Shown here piece by piece: positions 26,589 to 36,014 of a DNA stretch of 64,000 nt. Below the pieces are notes generated by a model, which was not told the origin of the DNA, did no database searches, and worked only from the letters and a program-made list of their open reading frames with translations. The first letter of the stretch is position 1. Every line of letters starts with the position of its first letter. The stretch is from Saprospiraceae bacterium (GTDB lineage Bacteria > Bacteroidota > Bacteroidia > Chitinophagales > Saprospiraceae): NCBI GenBank assembly GCA_022448945.1, contig JAKVCV010000004.1, positions 1 through 64,000 on the forward strand, read 5' to 3'. The position numbers and the translations under genes were made by a program.

Positions 26589-27440
26589 TTATTCTATTGG
26601 CAGTAATTTTAAGAAGATAGATGAGGAGTAATATATAATAATCTCAGTTATATCATCTTCTTTTTCACTTTCAAGATTAAGTCCCTCTATTTTAGAGTTT
26701 TTAAATGTGTGCATTTTGTTCAAAGCAATACCATTTTCTTTAAGAATGGACCATATTAAAAGTGATTTTCTTGAATCGCTATTCCATTTTGCAGTAGAGA
26801 TGTTATCTTCTGGAACATGGCCTCTAATGTCTATTTGAACATCAGGGTATTGGATCAATACTTTAGCTAATTGTTCCAAGCCGGAGATTCCTTTTGCTGA
26901 CAAGTTGCGCCCTTCATAATCAAACAAATAATTATGTTTTAAAGATATTACCAGTTCTCCTTTGTCTATAGAATGTAAAAACTGTATTTCAGGTGATTTT
27001 TTTAATAGAGTAATTAAGTCATTTTGTATTGTTTTGAGGGATTCTAATTGTTGACTTAAACTTTTTTGGAGCTCAAGAAAAGGAGAAAGTTCTTTAGAGT
27101 GTAATTTTTTGGTATCAGAAAGTTGATTTTCCTTTTCTTTTAGTTGCGTAAGATAATCATTAGCTAAGATTTGTGTTTGTTCTAAAGCATGTTGTATTTC
27201 CTGATTTTGTTCAGACATTGTTTTAATAATCAAATCTTGTTCATCTCTGGTTGCTGAAGATATATCTTTGAGTTTGTCTAGGGCCCGTCTTGAATCTGAT
27301 AAGTTTTGTTTTGTTGTTAATAGTGCTCTTTCAATCTTGCGTTTCTCTTCCTGTAAATTATTTAGTTGATTGACATTTGCACATCCAGATAACACAACGA
27401 TTGTAATAAATATATAGATATTCAAGAGTTTATTTTTCAT
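26589..27440 (-). CDS. OmpA-like lipoprotein, degenerate paralogue
   Basis: 283 residues with the same plan as its neighbour: signal peptide with lipobox LSGC, coiled coil (about 25-150), then an OmpA-like fold. The C-terminal domain keeps the start of the motif (IDIRGHVPEDN, then WNSDSRKSLLIWSIL) but the usual GHTD is GHVP, and the NRRxDI segment that contacts diaminopimelate is missing. Instead the protein ends in ESEKEDDITEIIIYY. Peptidoglycan binding in the usual way is therefore doubtful. It is probably cotranscribed with the intact OmpA lipoprotein downstream. Confidence 0.8.
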   Translation of the reverse strand: MKNKLLNIYIFITIVVLSGCANVNQLNNLQEEKRKIERALLTTKQNLSDSRRALDKLKDISSATRDEQDLIIKTMSEQNQEIQHALEQTQILANDYLTQLKEKENQLSDTKKLHSKELSPFLELQKSLSQQLESLKTIQNDLITLLKKSPEIQFLHSIDKGELVISLKHNYLFDYEGRNLSAKGISGLEQLAKVLIQYPDVQIDIRGHVPEDNISTAKWNSDSRKSLLIWSILKENGIALNKMHTFKNSKIEGLNLESEKEDDITEIIIYYSSSIFLKLLPIE

Positions 27441-27814
27441 CTGTTTTATACAGTAATGGGTTGTTTAAAGTAAAATTGGAAAAAATAAAATGACTGCTTA
27501 GTATTAGCGCTAAACTAATGGTTTTTACTAAAAAAGTAAAGCTTAGACTACTAAATTAAGGGTAACTAGGTTAATTTGTTTTCTTTTTTGATCTAATTCT
27601 TATTTTTTCAATATATTCTTTTGTTATTAATTTTATATTGAAAGCTATTAGTGGAGTATTGGGAAAAGTATTTTTTTTACTTCAAAATAAATGAAATTGC
27701 AGTTTCACTAATTTTGTCTATAATGAGTTATATTTGTTTTGAGCAATAAAATGTACTATAATTTTTGATATTCTTTTGAATTTATTTTTTATTTAAAACA
27801 AAAAACAACAGCAG
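27441..27814. other. AT-rich divergent intergenic region
   Basis: 374 nt between the minus-strand OmpA-like gene and the plus-strand recQ gene. Apart from the palindrome at 27498-27518 I see no ORF, terminator or RNA structure. Confidence 0.6.
27498..27518. promoter_or_regulatory. 21-bp palindrome, possible operator
   Basis: TTAGT-A-TTAGCGCTAA-ACTAA: a 10-bp perfect core palindrome flanked by complementary TTAGT/ACTAA arms with one extra base. It lies 58 nt upstream of the start codon of the degenerate OmpA-like gene, a position fitting an operator for that pair. No regulator is encoded nearby. Confidence 0.35.
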
Positions 27815-29722
27815 TTGACACCACATGAGGCTTTAAAACAATATTGGGGTTTTGAGAATTTTCGGCCTATGCAATTGAAAATTATTCAATCTGTATTAGA
27901 GCAAAAAGACACATTGGCTTTGCTTCCTACAGGTGGTGGTAAATCGATATGTTTTCAGGTGCCTGCTATGTGTTTGTCTGGTATATGTATTGTAGTTTCT
28001 CCATTGATTTCTCTTATGAAGGATCAGGTGAATACCCTTTCGAATAATGGAATTAATGCATATGCTATCTATTCAGGGATGAAGAAATCTACGATAGATC
28101 GGATTCTTGATAATTGTATACATGGCAAAATTGATTTTTTATACCTTTCTCCAGAACGTTTAACTTCTAATTTGGCTATAGAGCGCATTAAACAGATGAA
28201 TGTCGCATTGATAGCAGTTGACGAGGCACATTGTATTTCTCAGTGGGGGTATGATTTTCGCCCTTCATACCTGAATATTGCTAAGATCAGACAAGTGTTA
28301 CCTCAAACATCTATAATTGCATTGACGGCAACAGCAACATCGCCAGTAGTAAAAGATATTCAGGAGAAATTGTTATTTGGTAAAGGGTCAAATGTTTTTC
28401 AAAAGAGTTTTTTACGCCATAATTTATCGTATGTAGTTTTACGTGAAGAAAATAAACAAGCAAAAATGTTGGATATCTTACAAAAGGTAAGGGGCTCAGC
28501 TATTGTTTATGTTCAAAACAGGAAAGAAACAAAAGATATAGCTATGGTTTTGAACAGGAATGGTATTTCTGCAAATTATTATCATGCCGGGCTTAAAGGA
28601 GAACTACGTGAGGAAGTACAGAACAACTGGGTTCAAAATAAAATCAGGGTTATAGTGGCTACAAATGCATTTGGAATGGGGATTGATAAACCTGATGTTC
28701 GTGCGGTTGTTCATTTAACTTTACCTGATAGTTTAGAAGCATATTTTCAAGAAGCTGGTCGTTGTGGACGTGATGGAAATAAAGCTTATGCTGTGTTGTT
28801 ATTTAATCAAACTGACAGAGTAAGGCTTGAGAAATATTTTAGTCAAGCGTATCCATCAATAAAAGAGATTCGCAGGGTATACCAGGCTTTGGGGTCCTAT
28901 TATCAATTAGCAGTTGGTTCAGGCCTTTGGCAAACCTTTGATTTTGATATTGTTGACTTTTCGAAAACTTTTAACTTAAATGCTTTAGAAACTTTATTTG
29001 TTTTAAAAGTATTGATGAAAGAGGAATATATTGAATTATCAGAAAATCTTTTTTTACCCTCTACATTACAAATTATTATCAGAAAAGAAGAACTGTATGA
29101 TTATTTGCTAAGGAATTCAAAGATGGATAAATTACTTAAAGTAATCTTGCGATCTTATCAAGGTGCTTTTAGTCAGCCTGTTAAAATTCGTGAGGGGCAA
29201 TTAGCACGGTTTTTGAATATTTCACAAAAAAAATTAGAAGCGCTTTTGTTTAAATTACATAAAGATGGAATTTTAAGATATGATCCTCAAAAAGATGCTC
29301 CTCAATTAACTTTTCTTACCGAACGCCTTCCTCATGAAGAAATCAAAATCGATCAGACCCGTTATGATTTTCTCAAGGAACGGCACCAGAAACGTATGAA
29401 TAAAACACTAGATTATGCTGAAACTATAAAATGCAGATCGCAAATGCTATTAGATTATTTTGATGACAAAGATTCTGATATTTGTGGGATTTGTGATGTC
29501 TGTTTAGGAAGGCATGAAAATTATGTGAACAATGATGAGTATGAAAACATCAAAAAAAAGGTTGAAACACTTTTGAAAAGTTCACCTATGGAATTACGTG
29601 TTTTAGTAGACAGTTTTTCTCCTAATATTAAAGAAAAGGTCTTGGAAACAGTTCAACACCTTATGGATAATAACATCTTGATATGTGGAGAGGATAATTG
29701 TCTTAATTGGTCAGGTGAATAA
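27815..29722 (+). CDS. recQ: ATP-dependent DNA helicase RecQ
   Basis: 635 residues. Superfamily 2 3'-5' helicase acting in recombinational repair. Visible are the Q-motif region (NFRPMQ), Walker A LLPTGGGKS (near 36-44), DEAH box (AVDEAHC, near 134), SAT-like ALTATAT, and motif VI (QEAGRCGRDG). The RQC zinc-binding cysteines follow (CRSQM...CGICDVC at about 550-577). There is no clear HRDC domain after the short winged-helix remnant, so this is the shorter of the RecQ forms common in Bacteroidota. The only usable start is TTG, since a stop lies 18 nt upstream and no ATG intervenes. It converges on the lipoprotein gene with a 24-nt gap. Confidence 0.93.
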   Translation: MTPHEALKQYWGFENFRPMQLKIIQSVLEQKDTLALLPTGGGKSICFQVPAMCLSGICIVVSPLISLMKDQVNTLSNNGINAYAIYSGMKKSTIDRILDNCIHGKIDFLYLSPERLTSNLAIERIKQMNVALIAVDEAHCISQWGYDFRPSYLNIAKIRQVLPQTSIIALTATATSPVVKDIQEKLLFGKGSNVFQKSFLRHNLSYVVLREENKQAKMLDILQKVRGSAIVYVQNRKETKDIAMVLNRNGISANYYHAGLKGELREEVQNNWVQNKIRVIVATNAFGMGIDKPDVRAVVHLTLPDSLEAYFQEAGRCGRDGNKAYAVLLFNQTDRVRLEKYFSQAYPSIKEIRRVYQALGSYYQLAVGSGLWQTFDFDIVDFSKTFNLNALETLFVLKVLMKEEYIELSENLFLPSTLQIIIRKEELYDYLLRNSKMDKLLKVILRSYQGAFSQPVKIREGQLARFLNISQKKLEALLFKLHKDGILRYDPQKDAPQLTFLTERLPHEEIKIDQTRYDFLKERHQKRMNKTLDYAETIKCRSQMLLDYFDDKDSDICGICDVCLGRHENYVNNDEYENIKKKVETLLKSSPMELRVLVDSFSPNIKEKVLETVQHLMDNNILICGEDNCLNWSGE

Positions 29723-29746
29723 ATAAAAATTCAATTTCACAGAAGG

Positions 29747-31060
29747 TTATTTTGCTTTTGAATCAATATTTTTAAGGAATTTGTTGAGATACATAGCATC
29801 TTCTTCTTCATGCATTTGGATTGCTAGCTTTCTTGCATGATTAAGAATGATTCTCTGCTCAGCTTCTGAAAACCTTGTGCTATATGGATAAAATATTTCG
29901 TCATCAATTGTTTTAACATTGTCTTTCAAAATTTGCTTTCTGAAAATAGAAGCCATCGATTCTTCAAAAGATTTTAAATTACTATCGTCACGATATCTGA
30001 TAAGAAATTCTATGGCACAATTAACGGTTTTTGTAGGTGCTGGCAAAGCATTTCGAAAGGTATCTACACTTAGTACTTTTTTGCAATTACTATTTATTTT
30101 TCCTACTTCAGTCTTACTTAGTATTCGATCTTCTTCAGAGTCATTAAATAGAATTATAGCGTAAGGATATAACGGGTATTTTGGCAAAATTTGGCGTTCA
30201 ATTGCTCTTTTGTCTATGTAGTCATTCATCCCACGGGTAAAAATATTAACGGCACCGTTAGCTTCACGTTCTAATGTCTGATTAATTGGATCTTTAGCAC
30301 GGGTAACTTTCCCTATAATCCTATAGATTTTTTTAATTGCTTTCGTTCTCCATTTGGTGTCCAGACTAGTACATAGTTTTTTGATTCTACTTATAGTAAA
30401 AAAAGAGTCGGCAAGAGGATACCCTATGTAGTCCAGTAATTTTTTATCTAACGAGGATGGGCTCTTTTGAGCATTTAGCGTTTTTTTAATGTATGTATTA
30501 TTATAGTCAGAAGTATAATCTTTGATTTTTTCAATATGCGCTATCATAATATTTTCTGGATCTTGCAATACGTTCAAATCAAAATCCTTTGCCATTGTTT
30601 TTACTTTTTGAGGATCAATGGTTGTTGTAAAAGGCATGCCAGAGTCTAGCATATGATACACTCCTATAGGGATGTTTCCATACTTTAGTAATAGATGTAA
30701 TTTGTCTTTACTTAGTTGTACACTTATATCATTACGATGTTGATCTAAACTGTCATTATTGATAGCATCCTGTTTGAAAACTTCGTTTCTATATGGGCGA
30801 TTGTTAAGCTTAAGGTTATAGTGAATTATATGGCTTGATTTTTCTACCGGTTTATTTAATTTGTAATTAAAACCAATATTTTCTTTTTTAAGTTTTTCAA
30901 TCTGTATTTGTACAATATTGTTACTATCTAATTGGATATCTTTAACAATCCTACTATTAAAATTTATTAAGGGAGGTTGATTGTAGTTGCAGCCATCACA
31001 AACTATAAAACAAATGTATAGTAATGTATATAAATAAAAAGAATCAAATTTTATCTTCAT
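29747..31060 (-). CDS. Hypothetical exported protein, putative lipoprotein
   Basis: 437 residues. The N-terminus has a hydrophobic stretch (LYTLLYICFIVCDGC) with a weak lipobox ending at Cys24. The rest is hydrophilic, lysine-rich and mixed alpha/beta, with no recognised motif; a central segment (about 70-100, NRPYRNEVFKQDAINNDS) may be beta-rich and the last 100 residues helical. I do not recognise the family. It lies between the convergent recQ and the divergent recD2, facing both, so genomic context does not assign a role. Confidence 0.6.
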   Translation of the reverse strand: MKIKFDSFYLYTLLYICFIVCDGCNYNQPPLINFNSRIVKDIQLDSNNIVQIQIEKLKKENIGFNYKLNKPVEKSSHIIHYNLKLNNRPYRNEVFKQDAINNDSLDQHRNDISVQLSKDKLHLLLKYGNIPIGVYHMLDSGMPFTTTIDPQKVKTMAKDFDLNVLQDPENIMIAHIEKIKDYTSDYNNTYIKKTLNAQKSPSSLDKKLLDYIGYPLADSFFTISRIKKLCTSLDTKWRTKAIKKIYRIIGKVTRAKDPINQTLEREANGAVNIFTRGMNDYIDKRAIERQILPKYPLYPYAIILFNDSEEDRILSKTEVGKINSNCKKVLSVDTFRNALPAPTKTVNCAIEFLIRYRDDSNLKSFEESMASIFRKQILKDNVKTIDDEIFYPYSTRFSEAEQRIILNHARKLAIQMHEEEDAMYLNKFLKNIDSKAK

Positions 31061-31183
31061 AGTAATGATGTCAAAATTGGTGTTTAATATATCTAAAGAT
31101 AAAAAAACTAAGTTTATTTTATAGTAGCATAATCCTTATTGACCTGAATTTGTTCTAATTTAGATTTTATTGTAAATTGTATA

Positions 31184-33439
31184 ATGGAAAAAATACAAGG
31201 CTGCCTTGAACATATCATATTTAAAAATGAAGATAATGGTTATACTGTCGGCAAGATGTTGCAGAAGGGTGAATCAAAAATCATTACAGTTGTAGGTTGT
31301 ATGATGGGCGTACAGATAGGGGAGACGCTGATATGTTCAGGTAATTGGCATATAGATAAAAAGTTTGGCAAACAGTTTAAAGTTGAACAATTTGATGTGC
31401 AAATCCCATCTACTACCAGAGGGATTGAGAAATACCTTGCTTCCGGGTCTGTCGCTGGTATTGGTGATGTTTTTGCGAAGCGTATAGTTGATCATTTTGG
31501 TGAATCAACACTTGAAATTTTTGATATTGCTCCTAACCGACTATTAGAGGTAGAAGGAATTGGTAAGAAAAAGTTGAATCGCATAAAAACTTCATGGTCT
31601 AAGCAAAAGGATATTCGTCAAGTGATGATATTTTTACAAAATTATGGGGTTTCTCCTACATTTGCTCAGCGAATATTTAAAGCATACGGACAAAATAGTA
31701 TTGAAAAAGTAAAAGAGAACCCCTACAGGCTTTCTACAGAAATTGATGGTATTGGATTTAAAAAAGCCGATTTAATTGCTCAACAAATGGGTATCGCTGA
31801 AAATGCTTCTGTGCGTATTGAATCAGGTATTGAATTTACTTTGGAACAAATGGCACGTTTAGGTCATTCTTGTTATCCCCTCGATAATCTCATAAAAGAA
31901 TCTGCAATTTTACTTGCAGTGAAACCTGAGGAAGTTAAAAATGGTGTTCATAAATTGGGAAGTGCCAATAGAGTGTTTCTTAAGATTCTTAATAGACCAT
32001 CTAAGCAACCTCAGACCTTTATATGGTCGAAATTAAATTATCAATATGAAAAAGATATTGTAGAAGAGATACATCGTTTGCAACTTTTTGAAGATAGAAT
32101 TTCTTTTGAAGATTGGAAAGTTGCTATTGAAAAATCAAGTAAAAATCAAGGTATTACTTTAGCTCAACAGCAAGAAGAAGCTGTAGCCAAAAGTGTTCGG
32201 GAAAAAATACATATTATAACTGGAGGACCTGGAACAGGTAAGAGTACCATTACCAAGGTGCTATTGGATATATGTCTTGAGCATACATCATCTATTGTTC
32301 TTGCAGCACCAACAGGTAGAGCGGCTAAGCGTCTGACTGAAATTACAAAAAGAAAAGCTTCAACAATTCATTCACTATTGACGTATGATTTTGTTAGTGG
32401 CAATTTTAGAAAAAACAAAAATGATCAGTTAGAATGTGATGTTATAATTATTGATGAAGCTAGTATGATTGATACTTTTTTGATGAGTGCTTTTCTCAAA
32501 GCTATTCCCGATAGGACCAAAATTGTTTTGGTGGGAGATATAGATCAATTGCCAAGTGTAGGGGCTGGAAATGTTCTTAGTGACCTTATCAAAAGTGGTA
32601 AGGTACCGGTTACTAAATTAACTGAAATTTTCAGACAAGCAATTAATTCCCAAATTGTTCTTAATGCACACAAGATCAATCAAGGTGTTTTTCCTGACAT
32701 TAGAACAGAGAAGGATAGTGATTTTTTCTTTATTACAGAACCAAACCCTCAAAGAATTATACAACATGTACTTGGGCTGATTAGTAAAAGATTGCCAAAA
32801 GCGTACAACTTCCATAAGTTTAAAGATATTCAAATATTATGTCCTATGAATAAGGGGCAAATTGGGAGTGTTGAATTTAATAGGATTATTCAATTGAAAC
32901 TCAACCCTAAGAAAGTTAATGAAGATACGGGGGTAGGACATCGTAAATTCGTCGAGGGCGATAAAGTAATTCAAACCAGAAACAATTATGATAAAGGAGT
33001 ATATAATGGGGATATTGGATTTATAAAAAAAATTCTTGAAGTAGATAAGTTGATGTATATTCAATTTGATAGAAAAGAGATAGAGTATGAGTTCAATGAG
33101 TTGCTTGAATTAGACCTGGCTTATGCAGTGTCCGTTCATAAGTTTCAGGGAAGTGAAAGTCCATGCATAATTATGCCAATACATGAGGCATATAATTTGT
33201 TATTGTTCAGAAACTTATTGTATACGGCTGTAACCAGAGGCAAATCTTTAGTGATTTTGGTAGGTACCAGAGCCGCTGTAAATATTGCTATAAAAAATGA
33301 TAAAGCACATAATCGCTTTACAGGTCTTGTGTCAATGTTACAAAAAAAAGAAATGGGTTTGCCTCCAATACAAATTGTTCCAATGCTGGGAGAAGAAGGG
33401 TATCAAGAATGGGTTGAAGATAATTTTAAAACTGATTAA
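31184..33439 (+). CDS. recD2: ATP-dependent RecD2-type DNA helicase
   Basis: 751 residues, superfamily 1B 5'-3' helicase. Arrangement is that of RecD2: an N-terminal OB-like domain (residues 1-75), helix-hairpin-helix repeats (about 85-200, GIGDVFAKRIVDHFG and EGIGKKKLNRI), then the motor with Walker A GGPGTGKST (Lys353), DEASM Walker B, QLPSVGAGN and the C-terminal VHKFQGSE and YTAVTRGK motifs. RecD2 acts alone, unlike RecBCD's RecD, in mismatch and recombination repair. Unlike typical RecD2 there is no extension beyond the motor. The next gene starts 7 nt after its stop, which implies translational coupling. Confidence 0.93.
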   Translation: MEKIQGCLEHIIFKNEDNGYTVGKMLQKGESKIITVVGCMMGVQIGETLICSGNWHIDKKFGKQFKVEQFDVQIPSTTRGIEKYLASGSVAGIGDVFAKRIVDHFGESTLEIFDIAPNRLLEVEGIGKKKLNRIKTSWSKQKDIRQVMIFLQNYGVSPTFAQRIFKAYGQNSIEKVKENPYRLSTEIDGIGFKKADLIAQQMGIAENASVRIESGIEFTLEQMARLGHSCYPLDNLIKESAILLAVKPEEVKNGVHKLGSANRVFLKILNRPSKQPQTFIWSKLNYQYEKDIVEEIHRLQLFEDRISFEDWKVAIEKSSKNQGITLAQQQEEAVAKSVREKIHIITGGPGTGKSTITKVLLDICLEHTSSIVLAAPTGRAAKRLTEITKRKASTIHSLLTYDFVSGNFRKNKNDQLECDVIIIDEASMIDTFLMSAFLKAIPDRTKIVLVGDIDQLPSVGAGNVLSDLIKSGKVPVTKLTEIFRQAINSQIVLNAHKINQGVFPDIRTEKDSDFFFITEPNPQRIIQHVLGLISKRLPKAYNFHKFKDIQILCPMNKGQIGSVEFNRIIQLKLNPKKVNEDTGVGHRKFVEGDKVIQTRNNYDKGVYNGDIGFIKKILEVDKLMYIQFDRKEIEYEFNELLELDLAYAVSVHKFQGSESPCIIMPIHEAYNLLLFRNLLYTAVTRGKSLVILVGTRAAVNIAIKNDKAHNRFTGLVSMLQKKEMGLPPIQIVPMLGEEGYQEWVEDNFKTD

Positions 33440-33445
33440 TTTTTC

Positions 33446-34024
33446 ATGAAAGACATATTAGATTTTGATGAAAATAATGCTTACGTAGACTATTTTTTTG
33501 TCTATCAACACCAGCTTGACGCAATATTAGAATTGTTAAATAGCAATCAAATTGCACATCGTGTAAAAGTGCCGGTTTTCACTCAAGATACTTTAATCGT
33601 GCCTCATACTGCAGAAACGAACCTTATTCGTAAAGATTTTGTGATTCAGATTCCTGAAAATCAGAAAATGAAAGTTGATTATCTGATGTCTGAAAACGAA
33701 GATCTACTTCAGGATTCGAGACAAATCCGAAAATTGTTTCTTATTAATTCTTTAGATACTGATGGGCTTATAGATATTCTTCTTTTTCCTCAGGAATGGC
33801 TTAAGATGGACCAGGAACTTGCTATTGAAATTCTAAATGTAAAGGGTGTTTTCGTGCCCCAATCTGAATACGCTAAAAGACGTAATGAACGCGAAGAGCA
33901 TAGAAAAACGCAATTGTTAAATAGAAAATTAAAGGGAGTACTACAAGTTTTATACATGATTCTCGTACTGTTTTTAAGTCTATTTTTAATTTTTACGATT
34001 TTTGATCTCAGAACTTCAAACTAA
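33446..34024 (+). CDS. Hypothetical protein with C-terminal membrane anchor, coupled to recD2
   Basis: 192 residues. The N-terminal 145 are soluble, mixed alpha/beta, with no signal peptide (DYFFVYQHQLDAILELLNSN looks like the sensing strand-helix of small DUF2007-like domains, but this is weak). A basic stretch (KRRNEREEHRKTQLLNRK) leads into one C-terminal transmembrane helix (VLYMILVLFLSLFLIFTIF), so it is a tail-anchored type with the body in the cytoplasm. It begins 7 nt after recD2. No function can be assigned. Confidence 0.7.
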   Translation: MKDILDFDENNAYVDYFFVYQHQLDAILELLNSNQIAHRVKVPVFTQDTLIVPHTAETNLIRKDFVIQIPENQKMKVDYLMSENEDLLQDSRQIRKLFLINSLDTDGLIDILLFPQEWLKMDQELAIEILNVKGVFVPQSEYAKRRNEREEHRKTQLLNRKLKGVLQVLYMILVLFLSLFLIFTIFDLRTSN

Positions 34025-34070
34025 ACTAAACATTAAGCAAGCTCCTGAATTTTATTCGGTATAATCTACA

Positions 34071-35357
34071 TTATGAAGCATTACTTTTTTTGCTACCATA
34101 TTTTTCGTATTCTGAAGAAACATACTCCTTAACAGCTTTGAGATTTTCAAATTTGTCAAATAGTAACTTAAGTTGATTATGTTCATTCATAGTTGGTAAT
34201 ACATAAGATTCAACATCCGATTGGGTAATAGTTTGGTCACTAAGAATAATTAAACGTTCTATTACATTTCTCAGCTCCCTTATGTTACCTGTCCAATCTA
34301 CTTCTTTAAGAAGTTTTATTGCAGAATCTTCAATTTCTTTTTTCTGGCGACCGTACTCATTACAGACAGATCCTATAAAATGATCAACTAATAATGGAAT
34401 ATCATCTTTCCTTTCATTAAGAGAGGGAACTTGAATAATTATTACGGCAAGTCTATGGTATAGATCTTCTCTAAAACGTTTTGCATTAATTTCTTTTCTT
34501 AAATCTTTGTTCGTTGCAGCAATAACACGAACATCAACATTGATTTCGCGGTCACCTCCTACACGAGTGATTCTTCCTTCTTGCAATGCTCTCAGCACTT
34601 TTGCCTGAGCAGAAAGACTCATGTCTCCGATTTCATCTAGAAAAAGCGTTCCACCATGTGCTTGTTCAAATTTGCCTATGCGTTGTTTGTGTGCAGAAGT
34701 AAACGAACCTTTTTCATGGCCGAATAATTCACTTTCTATTAATTCTGATGGTATAGCAGCGCAATTAACCTCTACAATTTGATTTTGAGCACGTTCACTT
34801 TTTTCGTGGATCCAACGTGCCACTAATTCTTTTCCAGTACCATTCGAACCTGTTACGAGCACCCGTGCATCAGTAGGTGCTACCCGATCGATAGTAGCTT
34901 TTATTTTTGTAATACAGTCAGCTTCTCCAATAATATTTTGAACTGTTGAAACTTTTTTAATTTTTTTCTTTAATACCTTTGTTTCTTGTACAAGATGTGA
35001 CTTGTCCAATGCATTACGAATTGTGATTAGTAAGCGGTTCAAATCCGGGGGTTTAGCAATATAATCAAAAGCACCTTTTTTTACAGCTTCAACCGCAGTC
35101 TCTATATTTCCATGACCTGAAATCATGATAACTGGCGTGTCGGGGCTAATAACATTTATGCGTTCCAAAAGTTCCATCCCATCCATTTTAGGCATTTTAA
35201 TGTCGCAAATGGCTGCATCAAATTTTGTTTTTTTTACTTTGGATAGTGCATCAACTCCATCTTTGGCTTCTTCGACTACATATTCCTCTATTTCAAGGAT
35301 GTCTCTAAGGACAGATCTGATACTCGGCTCGTCATCAATTATAAGTATATTTGGCAT
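34071..35357 (-). CDS. Sigma-54-dependent response regulator lacking the DNA-binding domain
   Basis: 428 residues. Receiver domain 1-120 with Asp8/Asp9, phosphoacceptor Asp52 and Lys102. AAA+ domain about 140-380 with Walker A GSNGTGKE (170-177), the sigma-54 contact loop as GSFTSA (217-222, consensus GAFTGA), FLDEIGDM Walker B and the [10 protein letters not shown] sensor II region. After about residue 385 the protein ends in [19 protein letters not shown] and a short lysine-serine tail; the Fis-type helix-turn-helix expected there is missing. So it can probably be phosphorylated and hydrolyse ATP but not bind enhancer DNA by itself. Enhancer-independent activation is known for FlgR-type regulators. 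No partner histidine kinase is adjacent. Confidence 0.88.
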   Translation of the reverse strand: MPNILIIDDEPSIRSVLRDILEIEEYVVEEAKDGVDALSKVKKTKFDAAICDIKMPKMDGMELLERINVISPDTPVIMISGHGNIETAVEAVKKGAFDYIAKPPDLNRLLITIRNALDKSHLVQETKVLKKKIKKVSTVQNIIGEADCITKIKATIDRVAPTDARVLVTGSNGTGKELVARWIHEKSERAQNQIVEVNCAAIPSELIESELFGHEKGSFTSAHKQRIGKFEQAHGGTLFLDEIGDMSLSAQAKVLRALQEGRITRVGGDREINVDVRVIAATNKDLRKEINAKRFREDLYHRLAVIIIQVPSLNERKDDIPLLVDHFIGSVCNEYGRQKKEIEDSAIKLLKEVDWTGNIRELRNVIERLIILSDQTITQSDVESYVLPTMNEHNQLKLLFDKFENLKAVKEYVSSEYEKYGSKKSNAS

Positions 35358-35589
35358 AGTATTATTTTAAATGAATTATTAACAGTTATTATAACTCCTA
35401 TATAAGGTTTTTATTTGAATTTATATAGTTTTGAGATGATCAATAATCGAAATTAAAAGATCAACGTTTTTCAGACTTATCTTGTTTGGCTTTTAAGCTT
35501 GCTTATGATAAACTTTACAATTACCTTGCCCAATTTGTTCAATCGAAAAAAAAGAAAGGTCATTATTGAAATATTTTTTTTACGAGACC

Positions 35590-35967
35590 TTAAATTTCAT
35601 AATTTCCAATCGATAACATAACAAGAGTGCAAGCTATTTCAATTTGAATGTCAGGTTTATGTTGCTTGAGAAGACCATATAGTTCAGTGTTTTCAGTGCC
35701 GGGATTAAATATCACTCTTTTGGGCTTTAGCGCTAAAATATAATCATAATATTCTTTTTGGGTTGTTGCATTGATATAAAGTGTGATAGTATGTACGTTG
35801 TCAATGGGTGGCAGGTCATTGTGAATTTTAAGGCCTGCTGTATTGCCTTTTCGAATTCCAATGGGAATCACTTCTATATTTTTTTGCCTTAGCATTTCAA
35901 CTGCCCGATAAGCATATCTGTTTGGATTTGTCGTTGCACCAAGCACAATTGTTTTATAGGTTTTCAT
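35590..35967 (-). CDS. CoA-binding domain protein (YccU-like)
   Basis: 125-residue single Rossmann-type domain: VLGATTNPNRYAYRAVEML at the N-terminus, PIGIRKG, and VIFNPGTEN in the middle. This matches the CoA-binding domain family of small bacterial proteins (YccU type), related to the N-terminal part of succinyl-CoA ligase alpha and NDP-forming acetyl-CoA synthetases. Ligand is presumably CoA or a nucleotide; physiological role unknown. It lies 47 nt downstream of the symporter on the same strand and could be cotranscribed with it. Confidence 0.85.
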   Translation of the reverse strand: MKTYKTIVLGATTNPNRYAYRAVEMLRQKNIEVIPIGIRKGNTAGLKIHNDLPPIDNVHTITLYINATTQKEYYDYILALKPKRVIFNPGTENTELYGLLKQHKPDIQIEIACTLVMLSIGNYEI

Positions 35968-36014
35968 TTTAAGAAGTTAATTGTATTATATAAGTTTTTA
36001 ATTGATTAAAACAT

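Noticed and set aside
34071-34110. Run of seven A near the end of the response regulator, possibly a frameshift hiding the helix-turn-helix
   Set aside because: Neither alternative frame encodes a Fis-type helix-turn-helix, and both stop within about 15 codons.
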